Origin: Neodiprion pinetum | Taxonomy: Eukaryota > Arthropoda > Insecta > Hymenoptera > Diprionidae | DNA length: 64,000 nucleotides | Assembly: GCF_021155775.2 (NCBI RefSeq) | Contig: NC_060234.1 | Coordinates: 7,264,283 to 7,328,282, forward strand | Direction: 5' to 3' | Shown here: in pieces, positions 11,850 through 24,884 of the stretch | How the letters are laid out: every line of letters begins with the position of its first letter | Position numbering within the stretch: position 1 is the stretch's first letter | Program-made: the position numbers and the translations under genes | The notes under the pieces: generated by a model | Told to the model about the DNA's origin: nothing | Seen by the model: only the letters and a program-made list of their open reading frames with translations | The model's database searches: none

Positions 11850-14800
11850 GTGCGACCTACACTGTGGTCTCCACGTAGTCAAGAAAGTAATTCAGCGAAT
11901 GAAATTTCGTACCTCTTCTTTCAAATCGCAAAGAGTAGTTGCCACGCTCAAGGTCTTGATGTCACGAATCCCAAAGACAAGAAGAATCGATGGAGCTTGC
12001 AATTTCAATATTGATATGCCGACATCGACACAACAGCTTTCATGAATTATCACGGAATCGGGTTCCCTAAAGATAAAGAAGAGTATACCGTAGAGGGAAG
12101 GTTGAGCCGAAGTCTGGCACGTGGCTTTTCTGACGAAAATCAATTTACCGACGTCGGCTTCTTTCGGACGCATTGACAAAGATTCCGTTGAAGCGATCAT
12201 CGAGGGAAGAGAGCGCGAGATATCCCCGGATCTGGAAACACTTGGGAGAATCCCCGGCGCAAATAGCGTTTATCCATCAATGCCTTCAGCAACGGCTACA
12301 CTTCGTGGCGCATCTTTGGGTATACAGGAACACACGTGGCTGCCGTTTCCGTGTTGGTTCGCAAGTTGAAGTTTAAGCTTAGATCACGGGATTTGGCATC
12401 GCGCCGCTGCTTGGTATTCAGCATTCAATGGCGCCTGATCCCACGTTTATTTGGCTGAGATTTTGACGCAGCGCTGATGAGACCGAATGATAGATGCCTC
12501 CGGAATCCATCAACATTCCCGATGCATAGACATCAGACCAAAGCCCGTGCGCGTGTAGATCAATCGACAAGGTTCACTCGATGACACCCCTCTATATTAC
12601 TCCTCTTAACTCGGCAGGCTAACCCCTTCGACGATTATTCCTCCACTCGTCAGGAAATCAATACGAGACTTCCGGGATTGGCCTAACTATCAACCACCCA
12701 TCAATTGCTAGCTATGCTGCCAGTCAAGGCTTGAGAAACAAGGACGAAAACCAAATTTTACAGCATTACGTCTAAGACTTTCACCGATATCAACGAGCCT
12801 GTTCCGAACTTTCAAACTTCCTAGGCTTACTTTTTTTTAAACGTGTTCTGTAATGTGTCATACACAGAATTTCAAAAGATTTTAAAGACGATGTCGAATG
12901 TACAGAGTAAATAAAACGATATCGAAAAAGTGTGGATTGAACAAAATCTTCAGAAGCTGTTACTGTGATTGTTGGCTTGAATTCGAGTGAAAAAAATATT
13001 TCCTAAACATAAATAAATCTTCAAATAGCATGAATTTTGACTATAAAAAGCTGAGACCTGTTCAGCGCCAAAAACAGATGGTTTGTGGGATTTTGATTAT
13101 ATTTACCTGACTTGAATTATTATTCTCTTACCTCCTAAATAAGAAAATTTTGAGTAATAAATTACTCCGTTACGGGTATAACAGATTAATATAAATGAAA
13201 CTTCAACTTATATAAAAATCTCGTTATTCCATAAAAATCATATAAACGAATCGATTTCGCGTTTCAAACGTGGAACTCGTTACCTTTTGATGTTTTTATT
13301 TTTCCACGAGACCTTCCACCTAACTCGTTCTTGTAAAAATTACAATTACAATAGCTATTTTCATTGATACAATATCTTCCAACCGAAGGCCCAGAGACGA
13401 AGAGCTTGAAGCTTGGTATTGACTAATTGTGCGCGAAGAGCTTGGAAAAGTTTTGATCGTCAATAAATAAAAAAGTTTCAAGAAAAAGAATTAAGTCTTC
13501 TTCCGCATCAATAATTAGCTCGGCTTAATAACTTTCGGTAAAAGATTAAAGGTAGATTATCGTAATAGTTCTTAGAAATTTGTTATCCGGCGAGAAAATT
13601 GCCAATCAATGCTCAATTAGACGTTAATATTTGGACGCAAGCTCGAAAGCTTGAAAAATTTTCAGATTCTGATTTTCGGAGGTCCAGCTAGTCGGAAGTT
13701 TACGCTCATTTGTTGTTAATTCTATTGTGCTTCCTACTGGCCGGATTCCAAATACGCCGATCCTCGTACTTCTTGATCGGAATTTAAACAACTTCTTTTC
13801 CTTATCACAGGTATAAAACACTTCTCAGCCCTGCCAGGCAACGAGCCAAGGACCAACACCAGCCGAGAACCGCGGCAGGTTTTCTTCGCTCCCGTGTCAA
13901 TAGGAAACATCGAGTATTCTCCTCTCTCTTCCAGGCCGCGTTTCTTGTTCACCCCTGCACACCCCTTTTTCCTTTATTTGCTGCTTTCTTCTTTTTCATT
14001 TCTCTTCCCACGCTCCACTTCTCGCGTTATTTTCACCTAGCTCCAGGCAAGTTATACGTGAGAACTCGACAACTTCCCCGAGTTTCTGGCACGTCCTTTA
14101 TCGCAAAACGTTTGCTCTGAAAAATCGTATTTTTATGAAATTAGCACTGGAGGGGATCGGCTATAGCGTTTTATTTTATATTGCCTTTCGGATGAACCCG
14201 AAAACCTTTAATCGAGAATCTAATGACAAATTACACTTGGATTTTCATTTCCAAACTTCTGGTGGGGATACGTTTGAGTGAAGTATTTTAGTATCGCGTT
14301 AATTCGTCCAAAGACTTCAATCAACGGTGCGACGGAATCATCTACGGAGCACTTACGTTTTATCTGTACGTTATTAAGCGGTCGTCAAATACTCCGAGAT
14401 ATTTTATGATCTGGAAAATCTATCGTGAGCTTAGATTTGCTGAACTTACATTGTTACGAGTCTCTCTGTCTATACTCTTCGCAATAAACCATGAATCTGA
14501 TGATAAAGAAGAATAACTGCGCAAAAATCAAATCCATTTTATCAAATCAAGTCGGGCTTCTGGCCGTTTCATTGCTTCCGCGAATCGTGAAACACCAGGG
14601 ACGTGAATCAATGAACCAGACATTCGTCATTCAGGCGTGTATCCCGGAAGAGTGTATCGAGATGTTCGAAGGGACGATGAAATTCGTGTTTGAGAAGTGG
14701 ATGCGAATTCGATTGAAATCACTTCTTGAATCCCAATGAAATATAGATGAAACTCGAATTTAGATTTCAAATATTCGTTACAGAATTTTTTTTATACAAT

Positions 14801-16530
14801 CGCGATTTTCCTCCATCTCCTGAGAGTGCGTGCAAGTAGATGGCTGAAAAATTGAATTTTCAATATATCGATGGTAATAAATTATTCGATTTGGTTGGGG
14901 TTTGTTTTCTCCAAAAATACGTATATCGGGCTGTATAAACATATTTTTGCAAAGCAAAATGAAGCAATGCGAAGCATCGTAGTTGAAAATAACGCGAAGC
15001 ATTCAGCATAATTCTACTCGTATTTATTTATGTTTTCCTTGTGATTTCACAAGTGATTTGTACATTTTTTTACGAGAAATTCAATTTCAATCTCCATTTT
15101 CTTGAAAGAAAAAAAAAGTATCCATAACACTTTTCCCAAATTTAATCTGAATTGGTTCATCCGTTTGCGGTTGTTGTTATTAATGTCAATAATAATTTAT
15201 TCTAACAGAATAAATACGTAATTAAAGCTCAAGCTACCTGATATTTTTGAATACAAAAAATCCCAATCAATTTTAATAATTAGTTGTCAAGTTACAAGTT
15301 TCCAAAATTCCGTCTACTTGCATATTTATACCCTCTTAATTGATACTGCACTCCGACGTAACTCGAAGCTTCGACGTTCTAACCAGCAATGCTTTATTCC
15401 TGTACTCTCAAAGGCGAAACCATAATGGCGCGGCGATACCCTCAACGACAAAGATAAACGAGACAACAAAAGCTCGGCTTGTTTAACGTTCGCGTAAGCT
15501 GCTTGTCGGCAAGTCCGAATAGAAGTAGACCTACATGGTATACGAGAACAAAGTAATTGTCGGAAACCAGTGAAATTAAGGGTTAGGTCAAAGGATGAGC
15601 GTGTGTAATTAACAAGTCGGCGTGGCTCTGTGTTGGTAACCTGTAAAGCTGATGATGGTGGCGCCAAGAACTGTACGTTCAACTGATCTCGAAAAGTTGC
15701 AAATGAGGTTCGAGGTCGCTGATTTATCAGAGCGATAAATCTACTCCACACCTTTGACGTTGAAGCACGAGTTCTGTAGAAGAAAATTCAGTGATTCTGA
15801 CAATTCTGAAAAGATGAGTGATTAAAAATATTCTAAATCTATCGTCGAATTCTTTTTTATCATAAGAGTTTGAGTATTTTTATATGATTTATTTTGCGGG
15901 GTAATTGATATGATTGTTCTGAAGCTTATCGTGACCTGTTCAAATATCGAAGCATGGCGGTAACGAATGTTGAAAAATTAATTAGATTGTTCCGAATGAT
16001 TAATACCACCGTGTGGCACCAATTACCACGTTTTGGTGCATACTAATAATTATTACTAGTAATTTGTCTTCGGTCTTGTTTTCTGACATAACGCATACTT
16101 CCGAACTTTAGATAACTATCGATGTTGCGATTACGGTACGATTGAAACGGCTGACTGATTCAATTCTCCGAGAAACGTTCCTCGTTAAGGGAATCTTGAA
16201 TAAAAATGCAGTGATTCGGTTTCGGATGTTAACAGTAAGTACGCGAGTCGACTTTTCCAGAGGTTTGCAAAACTTTGCAAAATCGTCATGAAAATAACGC
16301 TGCCCTTTGCACAGGGTCGATTCGGGTACATAAGTTGGAATATGGAATAAAGCTTCGTACACAAATCTCTCCGGGTTTTCAAAACTTTGGAATTGATTCG
16401 GTGAGTAACCGCGAGACCAGAGATGAAACTTTTCCGAGTCTAGGGAGATCGGATAAAGAAAGTTACCGAGAATATCGCGGGGATGGAGGATAAATATTTT
16501 TAGAAATTGGAAAAAACGAAAAAAAAAAAA
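11850..16530. other. Spacer, no gene recognised
   Basis: A 102-codon minus frame (12200-11892) and overlapping plus frames near 12121-12376 sit in a GC-richer patch at about 12.1-12.7 kb. A 141-codon minus frame covers 15751-15326. None shows a recognisable domain or convincing splice borders. A perfect short hairpin, CTTGTGATTTCACAAG, is at 15038-15053. The rest is AT-rich. Confidence 0.4.
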
Positions 16531-16539
16531 TCAAATGAC

Positions 16540-17370
16540 GCGACGCGCTTTTGTTCTACGCCGATTGCTTTCCGTTCGTATATCTGTATTCCTCCGGCGG
16601 TATTGCCAGTTTCCACCCTCGAAAGGCTTGCCTGGTTCCTTTCCGCGTCTTCGGCTCATGGACAAAAGTCGTCGTCCCGCTTTGTAAGCGAAAGAAACGT
16701 GACGCAATCAGCGCCCACGATCTCCGGAAAAACCGAGCCGACCCTTGGACCGGGTTATTTTTTATTTTTCACAAGTCGGAACTTGGGCTTTTCGCTTTCT
16801 CTCCCCTCGCTATCGCAGCTTCCTTCTGCACCCCTCATTTGTCATCGAAGGGGGTCACGATCTGACCGCGTGCTCCCAGCTTAGACCGGCTTATCCTGTT
16901 ATAAATTTCAGATTCTCTCCCTGCAACGTCCGCCGCCCCCGCAGCTCGTAACGAAAAATGCTACCTCTTTCCATCGAGCGATGATTTACCCCAACGGCGT
17001 AAATTTCTCTTTGATAAATTCTGACGTCCGGAGGCCCGCCGCGGATTTCACAATATTGCCTGCTTGATGCATGGTCCGGGTTTCTGCTGTGCCGGATCGC
17101 TGAATTATCCGACTTCATTTCGCTTCGCGAATGTGGGGAACGACGCTCTCGGATGATGAAAAGTTTAGCACTTCGCGTGTATTTCATCCGACCATGACGC
17201 CAGATCCTCGTTCTCTCGAGTTTAAATCACAAGCCTCGAGATTCATCGATTCGGTTTGCGGTTGGCCGTCAACTGTCGGAAGAATCGGCTCGAAACGAGC
17301 CGGCCAAACTGGAAAGCCGAGCTTTCCTGCGATAGGCAGAACCCGCATTTCTTACCGTCCTCAAAATCTA
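16540..17370. promoter_or_regulatory. CpG-rich, GC-rich block, possible regulatory region
   Basis: The stretch is clearly richer in GC and CpG than its surroundings. It is open in several frames on both strands at once (for example 16507-16884 plus and 17187-16891 minus), which points to base composition rather than one gene. It could be a promoter, enhancer or untranslated exon. No TATA box or start codon in a strong context ties it to a gene. Confidence 0.25.
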
Positions 17371-17379
17371 ATAGTGTAG

Positions 17380-20300
17380 TTCATTACGTATTCGAACAGG
17401 GGTGAAAGGGGCAAATTCTCATGCGAGGAAGATTTCGATATGGTAATAGATTGCGAGAAAGAAACGCATGCACGTCGTGGATTTAGAATGAAAAGCAACT
17501 GAATGAGCGACGATGAATTGTAATAAATCAAAAACGAAAGATCGTGTACCGTATTCCATAAGGAAAGTTGACGATAAATTCTTAGAACTAAGATTTTTTC
17601 TTTCAATTTCAGTTGTCATAATTTTAAAACCATAACTAAAGAGATACTATGAAAAAAAAAAACACATTGTGTCGTATTTCCAACGAATGGTTGATTTTTT
17701 CCTCAAATTTCATTTTTCAATGGATCTTATCGCTTGTTTGAAATTCAGGATGTAAGTAACCGGAGGTGTTAGAGGTTTCAAAAAGTTTCGTGACAGTCTA
17801 TACCGGACATTTCATGCATCGTTAAAATTTCGTCTAAATCGATTAAACCAAAGCTGAAAATCATACGTGGATCATCTCGACTCAATATGCTTGAATTTTT
17901 CGCCCAACATTCATCCAAATCGATGAAATCGGAATTCAGGACACAGCATTTTCCGCGTAAACACCACCACGTCAATTCATGATTGCGAACGCTGAGAAAC
18001 GATTGTGCGAGTGATAAAAAGTGTTTCCAATTCGAGGATACTCGTATTTTTATTTATTTATTTTTTTTTTCAAAGCAACTTCTTTCGCGACGACAAATAA
18101 AACAGACACTCGGCTTTATGAGCGTACCTGCCTGAAAAAGCGCATGTATTATATATATTGTACTTTCATTTTCAAGCCGTCGTCGTCTCTTCGCGAATGA
18201 CTGATCGCTCCAAGGCTCGTCGCACGTTCGTATCGCATTCCTTTGACAATTTACCAGGGGTAATTGTTATATCGTAGCATGGAGTAGGTATTAAATTCCC
18301 AAGGAACATCGAGTAAGGTACCCGTGCAAATTATATATCGTCCTTTTCAAACTCACCTTAACTTTATTTACAACTTGTTGACGCTTAACGAATATCTGCT
18401 ACTTCCGCCAAGTTCAACCCCTCGGGTTGAATAATTCGAAAGTGAAATGTGAGTCAAGTTACGTATTGATAAAGAGGTGGAAACACCTTAACCACTCAGC
18501 AATTCAAATGCTCGTTACGTATTTCGATTTGCCGACTTATCCTAGAACCCGTCAATTTTAAGGTACGCAATTCAATTGTAGTTTACAATCTTCGATCGCA
18601 CGATCGGAATATTCTGATCAAAAAAGCTGAAAAACATGAACTTTTAGTTAAAATTGAATCTGAAATACTATTTTCAGTTTGATAAAGATGCATACGGTTG
18701 TTGCTTCTCAAGTTTTCACCCAGCTGATTTTATTCCACGTTTCGATACGGCGAAAGAAAGAAAGTGCAGTTTAAAATTTATAAACTCGGTAATTTTAATC
18801 GCTAAAAAGAATCATTATTGCTCCGACGCCATAATTATTGGCTTCGCTGTGGGATGCAAGGAGTAATCAAGTGCTTTAGTCAGCTATAATACAGCAGACT
18901 GAGTCAAGCTGTGAAGTTTATTGGTTCACAAAACGTTATCAATTTTCTTTCAACCAGACGCTGTGAATTTTCGCTACGAGCTTCAAGCTACCGAGAATAA
19001 TACCCACATTATAATACTCCCACGATTCTTAAGGTGGAAATCTGAAAGCGACTCTTGATTATTAAAGCATTTTCGAGACTCGGCGTATTTTGTTTTGAAT
19101 AGAAATAAACGATTGATAATTTCCCGAAGGCGTGATGCTGGAAAATCATGATCGAATTGGTATTTTTCAGCACGAAGTATTGATAAATAATTAAACTATG
19201 GTTCACGAAATTGACAGACAATAAAAGGAAATTTCGTCGAAACGAGAAGGTCAGCAATTCGTATTAATTCGAATCAAACATACTACAGAATTTTTAAATT
19301 CAATGAATCGTAGAAAAATGTAGCTTTTGGTCAAAAATGAAGATGAGTTATGTTGCCGTAATCAGAAAATTTACTGTCTCTCACTATACTTTTCGATTAT
19401 AGTCTCGCGTGTTGTATTTTGTCGCCATTGTTCCGATACAGGCGTTGATATTAAGCGAAAGATATTTAATAGAATCGGCTGTTTCGTTTTGAAGTAGAAG
19501 AATTCCCACGGTAATTAATCAGGCTGACTGAAGTCGAGCAAAGTGAATTCGGATAGTCAGCCAGAATTCGACTTGTTAAAATTTAATCGTCAGGAACGAA
19601 ACCTGAGGTGACATTTTTACGATTCGTTTTCCGTGCCGAATTCAAATTTGGTTGTAAAAAGCTTCCGGCACGTCCAGTTACAATTTTTTTTTTTTTTTTC
19701 ATTATTTTTTTTTTTTTTTATTCATACAAATTAAGGCATGAAGTTACCAAGAAACGCGGCCTTACCATTTTATGGCAGACTATAACTCGGAAACGGGATG
19801 CGCTGAAGAGATTAGCAAAAGCTTTAAATGTAGCTCAGTTCATATCTATTTTAGTATCAGTACTAGCTGCGTAATGAATTGAGAGAAAAATTAGGTGGTT
19901 AAAAGGGGAAATAAAACTTTTCGCGTTTCTGTAAGCTGTGTTTTGTAAATTACATGCCACGAGCATGCAAATTGAGCGAATGAACACTGTATAAATCATT
20001 TGACGTGTGGTCAAGGAGTGTTATCAAGTATTTATGAAGCCTGATTTTACCCAATGATAACAACTGTACTAAATCCTATTCCTGACAATTAATCTTCAAT
20101 TATATTTAAGCCATTCTTAATATTCTATTATCTTGACTCAATCTTCAATGTTCAACGTTGATCCCCCAATCATGTTGAACAACTGGGACAGCGTTTGAAG
20201 CATTTAATGTATCTATGACACGACAACCACAGCATATATTAATTTGTAGAGGTTAAAGTGACTCGAAAATAAACTACCGTTGAAATGTTCCAACCTGTAT

Positions 20301-20550
20301 TTATCGCTCTATGTTACTAATCTTTCATATTCTACATGCTTGCTAACACGAATTCTTAATACATTTAGTACCTACGCTGAGAAATACGTAATAAAAAAAA
20401 AAAAAAAAACCCAAACGACATTTTCAACTCTGAACATTGTCTGCAGTTTTTAACATTTCCGGTTTGAAGTTACGCGTGTGAAAAGTTACAAGTCCATTTT
20501 TCAATACTATGATGATTAATTCGTGGTAAAAAAAAAAGTTATATTACTAA
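17380..20550. other. AT-rich spacer, no gene recognised
   Basis: The block contains paired T runs at about 19685-19699 and 19705-19719 and a run of 17 A at 20393-20409. No exon or RNA gene is supported. Confidence 0.55.
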
Positions 20551-20552
20551 AA

Positions 20553-21534
20553 ACATTTTATGGTTGGATTAAAATTTGTTATCAAGAAATATATAAAAAT
20601 TGTCGGTAATTGTGATTACGTAATAATCATTCACTTTTCGTTTTCAAGCAAAGATTCAAATTTGCAAAAGTCTTGTAACCGAGGTTCGGAAATATTTTTA
20701 AACTTCGTTATATGCTGCGGTCGTTTGCTTTTTGGTTGCCTTTTTCTTGGTGCATATCTAAATATTCTATCTTCGAAAGTTTCGAAGAGTGTTGAAACAA
20801 ATGGCGTCGTTAGTAAATACAAAAACTTTGTACCAGTGCAGGTTGCAGAAAATATTGAATTTCAAACTTTTCGTGGTGTAAGAATCCAATATTAATCTGG
20901 TGCGAGGTTATCCTATGATTTTACCGTGAAATTATTTTAGTTGTCGAATTCAGGCTCTGGTGTCAATCAGAGTCACCGTCAGGTTGAAAATCACAACCGA
21001 CAATCGATTGAAATGAGAAACTTTTTCAGGACGAAGTATACAATTATTTATGGTTATTTTAGCATTTCTGAAATATTGACTGAACGATGGAAATCGAACT
21101 TTTGGTCGATCTACACTCAAGGAATTCCTTATTCAATAAAAAAAAAAAAAACAATTCGTAGCCGCATTTTGAAGAAAAGTTTCTCATGGCAACACAATAT
21201 TTTGTTTCAAAAGTAGCAAAATTAATGAAAAAGCTTTTTTCTCAGACGTTAATAAAACATTATGTTTTCTGTGCACTATAATATCAACTAAATTTTTTGG
21301 TTGTGTGAAAATAATGTTTGGTCGGATGTATATTAGCCCTGAAATTTCTTTTCCAGGGTAAAATTTTGATAATTAATACCAGATTTTGTTCCGAATGTAA
21401 TTCTGGTCGATGGAAGTACATTCTTAAGAGGGTTAAGCTTGCAGTTTCTCGCAAGCTTTATTCGCGATTAAAATTTGTGAACGTTAAAAATACTAAAGTA
21501 AGCCTTTCCTCCATACAAAAATAAAATATTCACT
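20553..21534 (+). repeat. Dispersed repeat, copy 1
   Basis: The segment around 21305-21334 (TGAAAATAATGTTTGGTCGG, then ATG and ATATT) matches the reverse strand at 58289-58320 almost base for base. Similarity extends upstream (TTAATAAAACATTATG against TTACTGAAACATTATG) and, more weakly, downstream. Both copies carry a short frame starting MVGCIL, an effect of shared DNA. A weaker echo is at 20553-20590. The outer limits are uncertain; I use the repeat-like AT-rich block. Confidence 0.5.
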
Positions 21535-21539
21535 ATAAC

Positions 21540-24500
21540 ACAGCCATTGTTGCGATATTTTGATTTTGAATCAGAAGCACTTTGGGAGCCTGCCATTTTT
21601 TACCGATTCAAAGATCATATTGCCTGGCTGAAACTCACTCATCATCCAGCTTTACGACGGATTTCGAAGTTGAAATAGTGCTGCGTAATGCTTTTAATGG
21701 GTTACACGAGTTTGGAATATCAACAAAAAACAAAACAACCTATATTCTCTAATTTTTTTTTAAGTATAACAAAAATGCAATCTTACCTCAACTTTAAGTA
21801 GGTACATAAAAAAACACCGTTTGATTTCAAATTTTTTGCTTTCAGATAAAGCTGTCACAAGTTATCCTGGCCACCCCGAGGATGCTTGTTTCTCCAAAAA
21901 CCACTTCTTAACATCTGAATTTTCAAAATTTTTGAATCAAAATTTTATAAAACATCGTTATTTTGTATGATCATAGTTTCAATGTAAGAATTCTTTTATT
22001 ACATTGAAATGAAAATGATAGAAAAGATCTTTTTTCTTCCCTTCCAAACCCACGCAACGCCTTAACCTTAGAACTTATTAATTTCTTGAAATCGTATGCG
22101 TGTTATCCGTACTTCGAGTCTTTTAAATTCTCTTTACAAACTACAAATTGAACAAATTTATTTTTCATGTATAATACGGTAAAAAAACGAGGACTTCGTG
22201 TGCGAAAGCATCGCGGTTAGCTTTATAAGGCAACTGATTTCGAAGCGGGAAGAAAAGCTGAGTGAAATATATTTCCAGCCCGGTTATATCCGCGTGTAAG
22301 AAATCGTATAATTTGCGAATTGAAAAAAACTAGGAACCACATCGCTGAGCGAGCGTGAGACCTTGAGCAGCTTCTCAATTATTTTTCCCGGCTTATATAC
22401 TGAAACTTAAAGATTGCTTCCGGGGCCATTAGACCCCACTTTTATCCCGGCTTGTGGAAAAACACGTCTTACGCTTTTTCCGGGTCGCTGTTTTTTGCCG
22501 ACTATCGCTATATTCACGAGGTACGACCATATTTATGTACCGATATATATCTACAGGTCTGATACCCCGCTGTGCCGCAGTATCGTAAATAATATTGAAA
22601 ATAATGCCGCAGGTGCTCGTTGGTTCATAAAATCAACTTGTTGAGTACCTCTTGCCCTTAACTCTGATCGTATAATATTTCCAATGTGTTGAAAAAAAGC
22701 GTGCCAAAAATTACATACGTGACTTCACTCGGTAGGGTAGAACACACAAAATTAAGTAGTCCTTAAAATTTTCCATGAGCAGGGAAAATCACTTTAATAT
22801 ATTCGGAGGTCGTTCTTTTACTTGGCCTTGGACGTAAGGACTCATATAAAAGCGGTAAAGTTTCACCATCCAAATAACGTCACCAAAGTCATAAGTCATT
22901 TAAAAGGTGGTGAACAGCGTTGGGAATTATTCATGAATTTTTCGATCTAATAGAAAAAAATGTACAAGCTGAAAAAGGTCACAGGAAGAATTTTGATGTA
23001 AGTACAAGTGAGTTTTTATGACATCAAACCAATAAGTTCTGGTACGTTTTAGACAAACAAGTTGGGCTCATTGAACAGAGGAAAAAAGCTTCGTCACTAA
23101 ATTTTTTATTCAACTTTTTTTGGTCCTCCGTTTACATGTTTAATCTTAGGAAGAAAAAGCAGAAAATATGTATCGAAGGACCCGTAATTACAGTTACTTT
23201 TATCAAAAGCAAACAAAACATATTCCGAGTACAATCGATATTACTAAACAATGTTGAACTGCAGTTTCTCAAACAAATAAAGCTCGATTCACTTGATAAT
23301 TTTCTTGTCGAGAATGGTAGAATTTTGAAAAAATTATCGCATGTAACAGTTTATGCTACTTGATTGGAATAAACCTTTTCACTATTTCTTTGAACTCGAG
23401 GCTACTTTCAAAAGTCAAAATGACTTTTATTTTGTTTCCAAAGACCGCATTTACAATCCAAAAAAAATCAGTGTGTTTTCACAGAAATCCGCAAGAACGC
23501 GGGTAGCCGAGAACGAGCAGAGAATGGAACCGGGTGATTAACAGTGATAAATTACCAAACTGTCTCGCACTGACGTACCAACATTGGAAGAGCCTCTCCA
23601 TTCCCCAGTTTTCTCGGCAAGACGGATGAGAATCGCGACAAAATGCGAACGGCTCGTTGGCAAAGTCGGTTTGTGTCATGAACGGGTGAATTGGTTTCAA
23701 CGTCTCAAGAAAGCTTAGCGTGCTTCACGTCGGCGACGATTTAGCGAATAAACTACGCTCAACTCAACACATTGATCTGCGCTCTCCGAATCAACTTTTG
23801 CACGTTCATTCGATTCGCAAAAACCGCACATGAATTTTTCTGACCGGGTATAACGAAATAGTATAAATTTCGATTCTGTAAACTTAACTTTTTGTCTTCA
23901 TTTTCATCAGATCTGATTTTATCAGATCCTGTTTATTTGAATTCGATGATTTTGTAATCCAATGTAACGAGTAATTCGGTGCTTTGAAATTTAAAATGGG
24001 ATTGAAAACGTGGAGAAATTTGTTTGGAATAAAAAATAAGTCTAACCCTGTTTCAAGCATACGGTGTCTCGCTCAAATAGAAGGAAAACAGGTGAGCTCG
24101 CGGCGTCAGACGTGAGTGAAACTTCAGGCAGAAATTCTCTTGTATTGAACGAGGACTCCCTCCGGTGCCTTTGGCCTACTAGAATCTCTGGTGAGTTCCC
24201 CACGCTCTTGACGTTTTCCCCGACCAACCCGTTCTCGCATTGTAAGAATTGTCATAATTTAGGTTAAAATATTTCCGAAAAGACTGTGACAAAGAATGAA
24301 AATCATCCCAATCAGCTAACGAGAGCCTTTTGTAAACTTCATTTTTTCCCTCCAATTTTGGCTGGTTCGACGAAAAAGTCATCCAAATTATATGAGTCAC
24401 CTACGATTTTCCTTTGTTCTCACGTATAAAGTACTTGCTTTGAAGTTTCTCGTTCGTTCTATCGATCTGAAATTATCCTGATAAAAGAGACGAGGCGAGA

Positions 24501-24680
24501 ATTGCTTGTGGTGATTTCTGAACTTCACGATAAATTGATAAAAGCGTTTATTTATACTCTCTTTAAAAATGATTCATCGTTTTATTTTGTACCTAATCCC
24601 GTTACATTTTATACTCCAAGAAGTACTCGCTGGATTTTTAATTTCTAAATCGTGACAGTAAGTATGTCAAATCGAAAATA
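21540..24680. other. Spacer, no gene recognised
   Basis: The sequence is mostly AT-rich. A 63-bp segment at 24128-24190 has an AG before it and a GTGAGT after it and is open in one frame on the plus strand. It is a very weak mini-exon candidate without any homology I can name. Confidence 0.4.
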
Positions 24681-24685
24681 TGAGA

Positions 24686-24882
24686 TGAAGCTGAAGCTAA
24701 CAGCCAAACGTATCAAAGTTTTGGGGAATATGAAAATGCAGTTCAGTTTTATCCTCATAATTCTATGAAAATGTTGGGGCTTCAACGTATTTAAAAAAAT
24801 TTAGATATCCGGACTCCACTATCTTATTCGATTGAACATCAGAACGTTCGGCTGATAATTCTGGCGGCTAGCTTCAGCCTCG
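24686..24882. mobile_element. Small inverted-repeat MITE, 197 bp
   Basis: The left end (TGAAGCTGAAGCTAACAGCC) matches the complement of the right end (CGAGGCTGAAGCTAGCCGCC). A second matching patch contains the AACG and TATC words. The GAGGCTGAAG-type end resembles that of the element at 11624-11837, so the two may be related families. I could find no target duplication here, which implies an older or rearranged copy. It is non-coding. Confidence 0.5.
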
Positions 24883-24884
24883 TG

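Noticed and set aside
16507..17379. Several overlapping open frames of 66-125 codons on both strands
   Set aside because: They are open together because the block is GC-rich and stop-poor. None has a domain, good start or splice borders.
24128..24190. 63-bp AG-to-GTGAGT segment on the plus strand as a mini-exon
   Set aside because: Only one frame is open, the acceptor context is poor and there is no homology. Such pairs are expected by chance in 64 kb.
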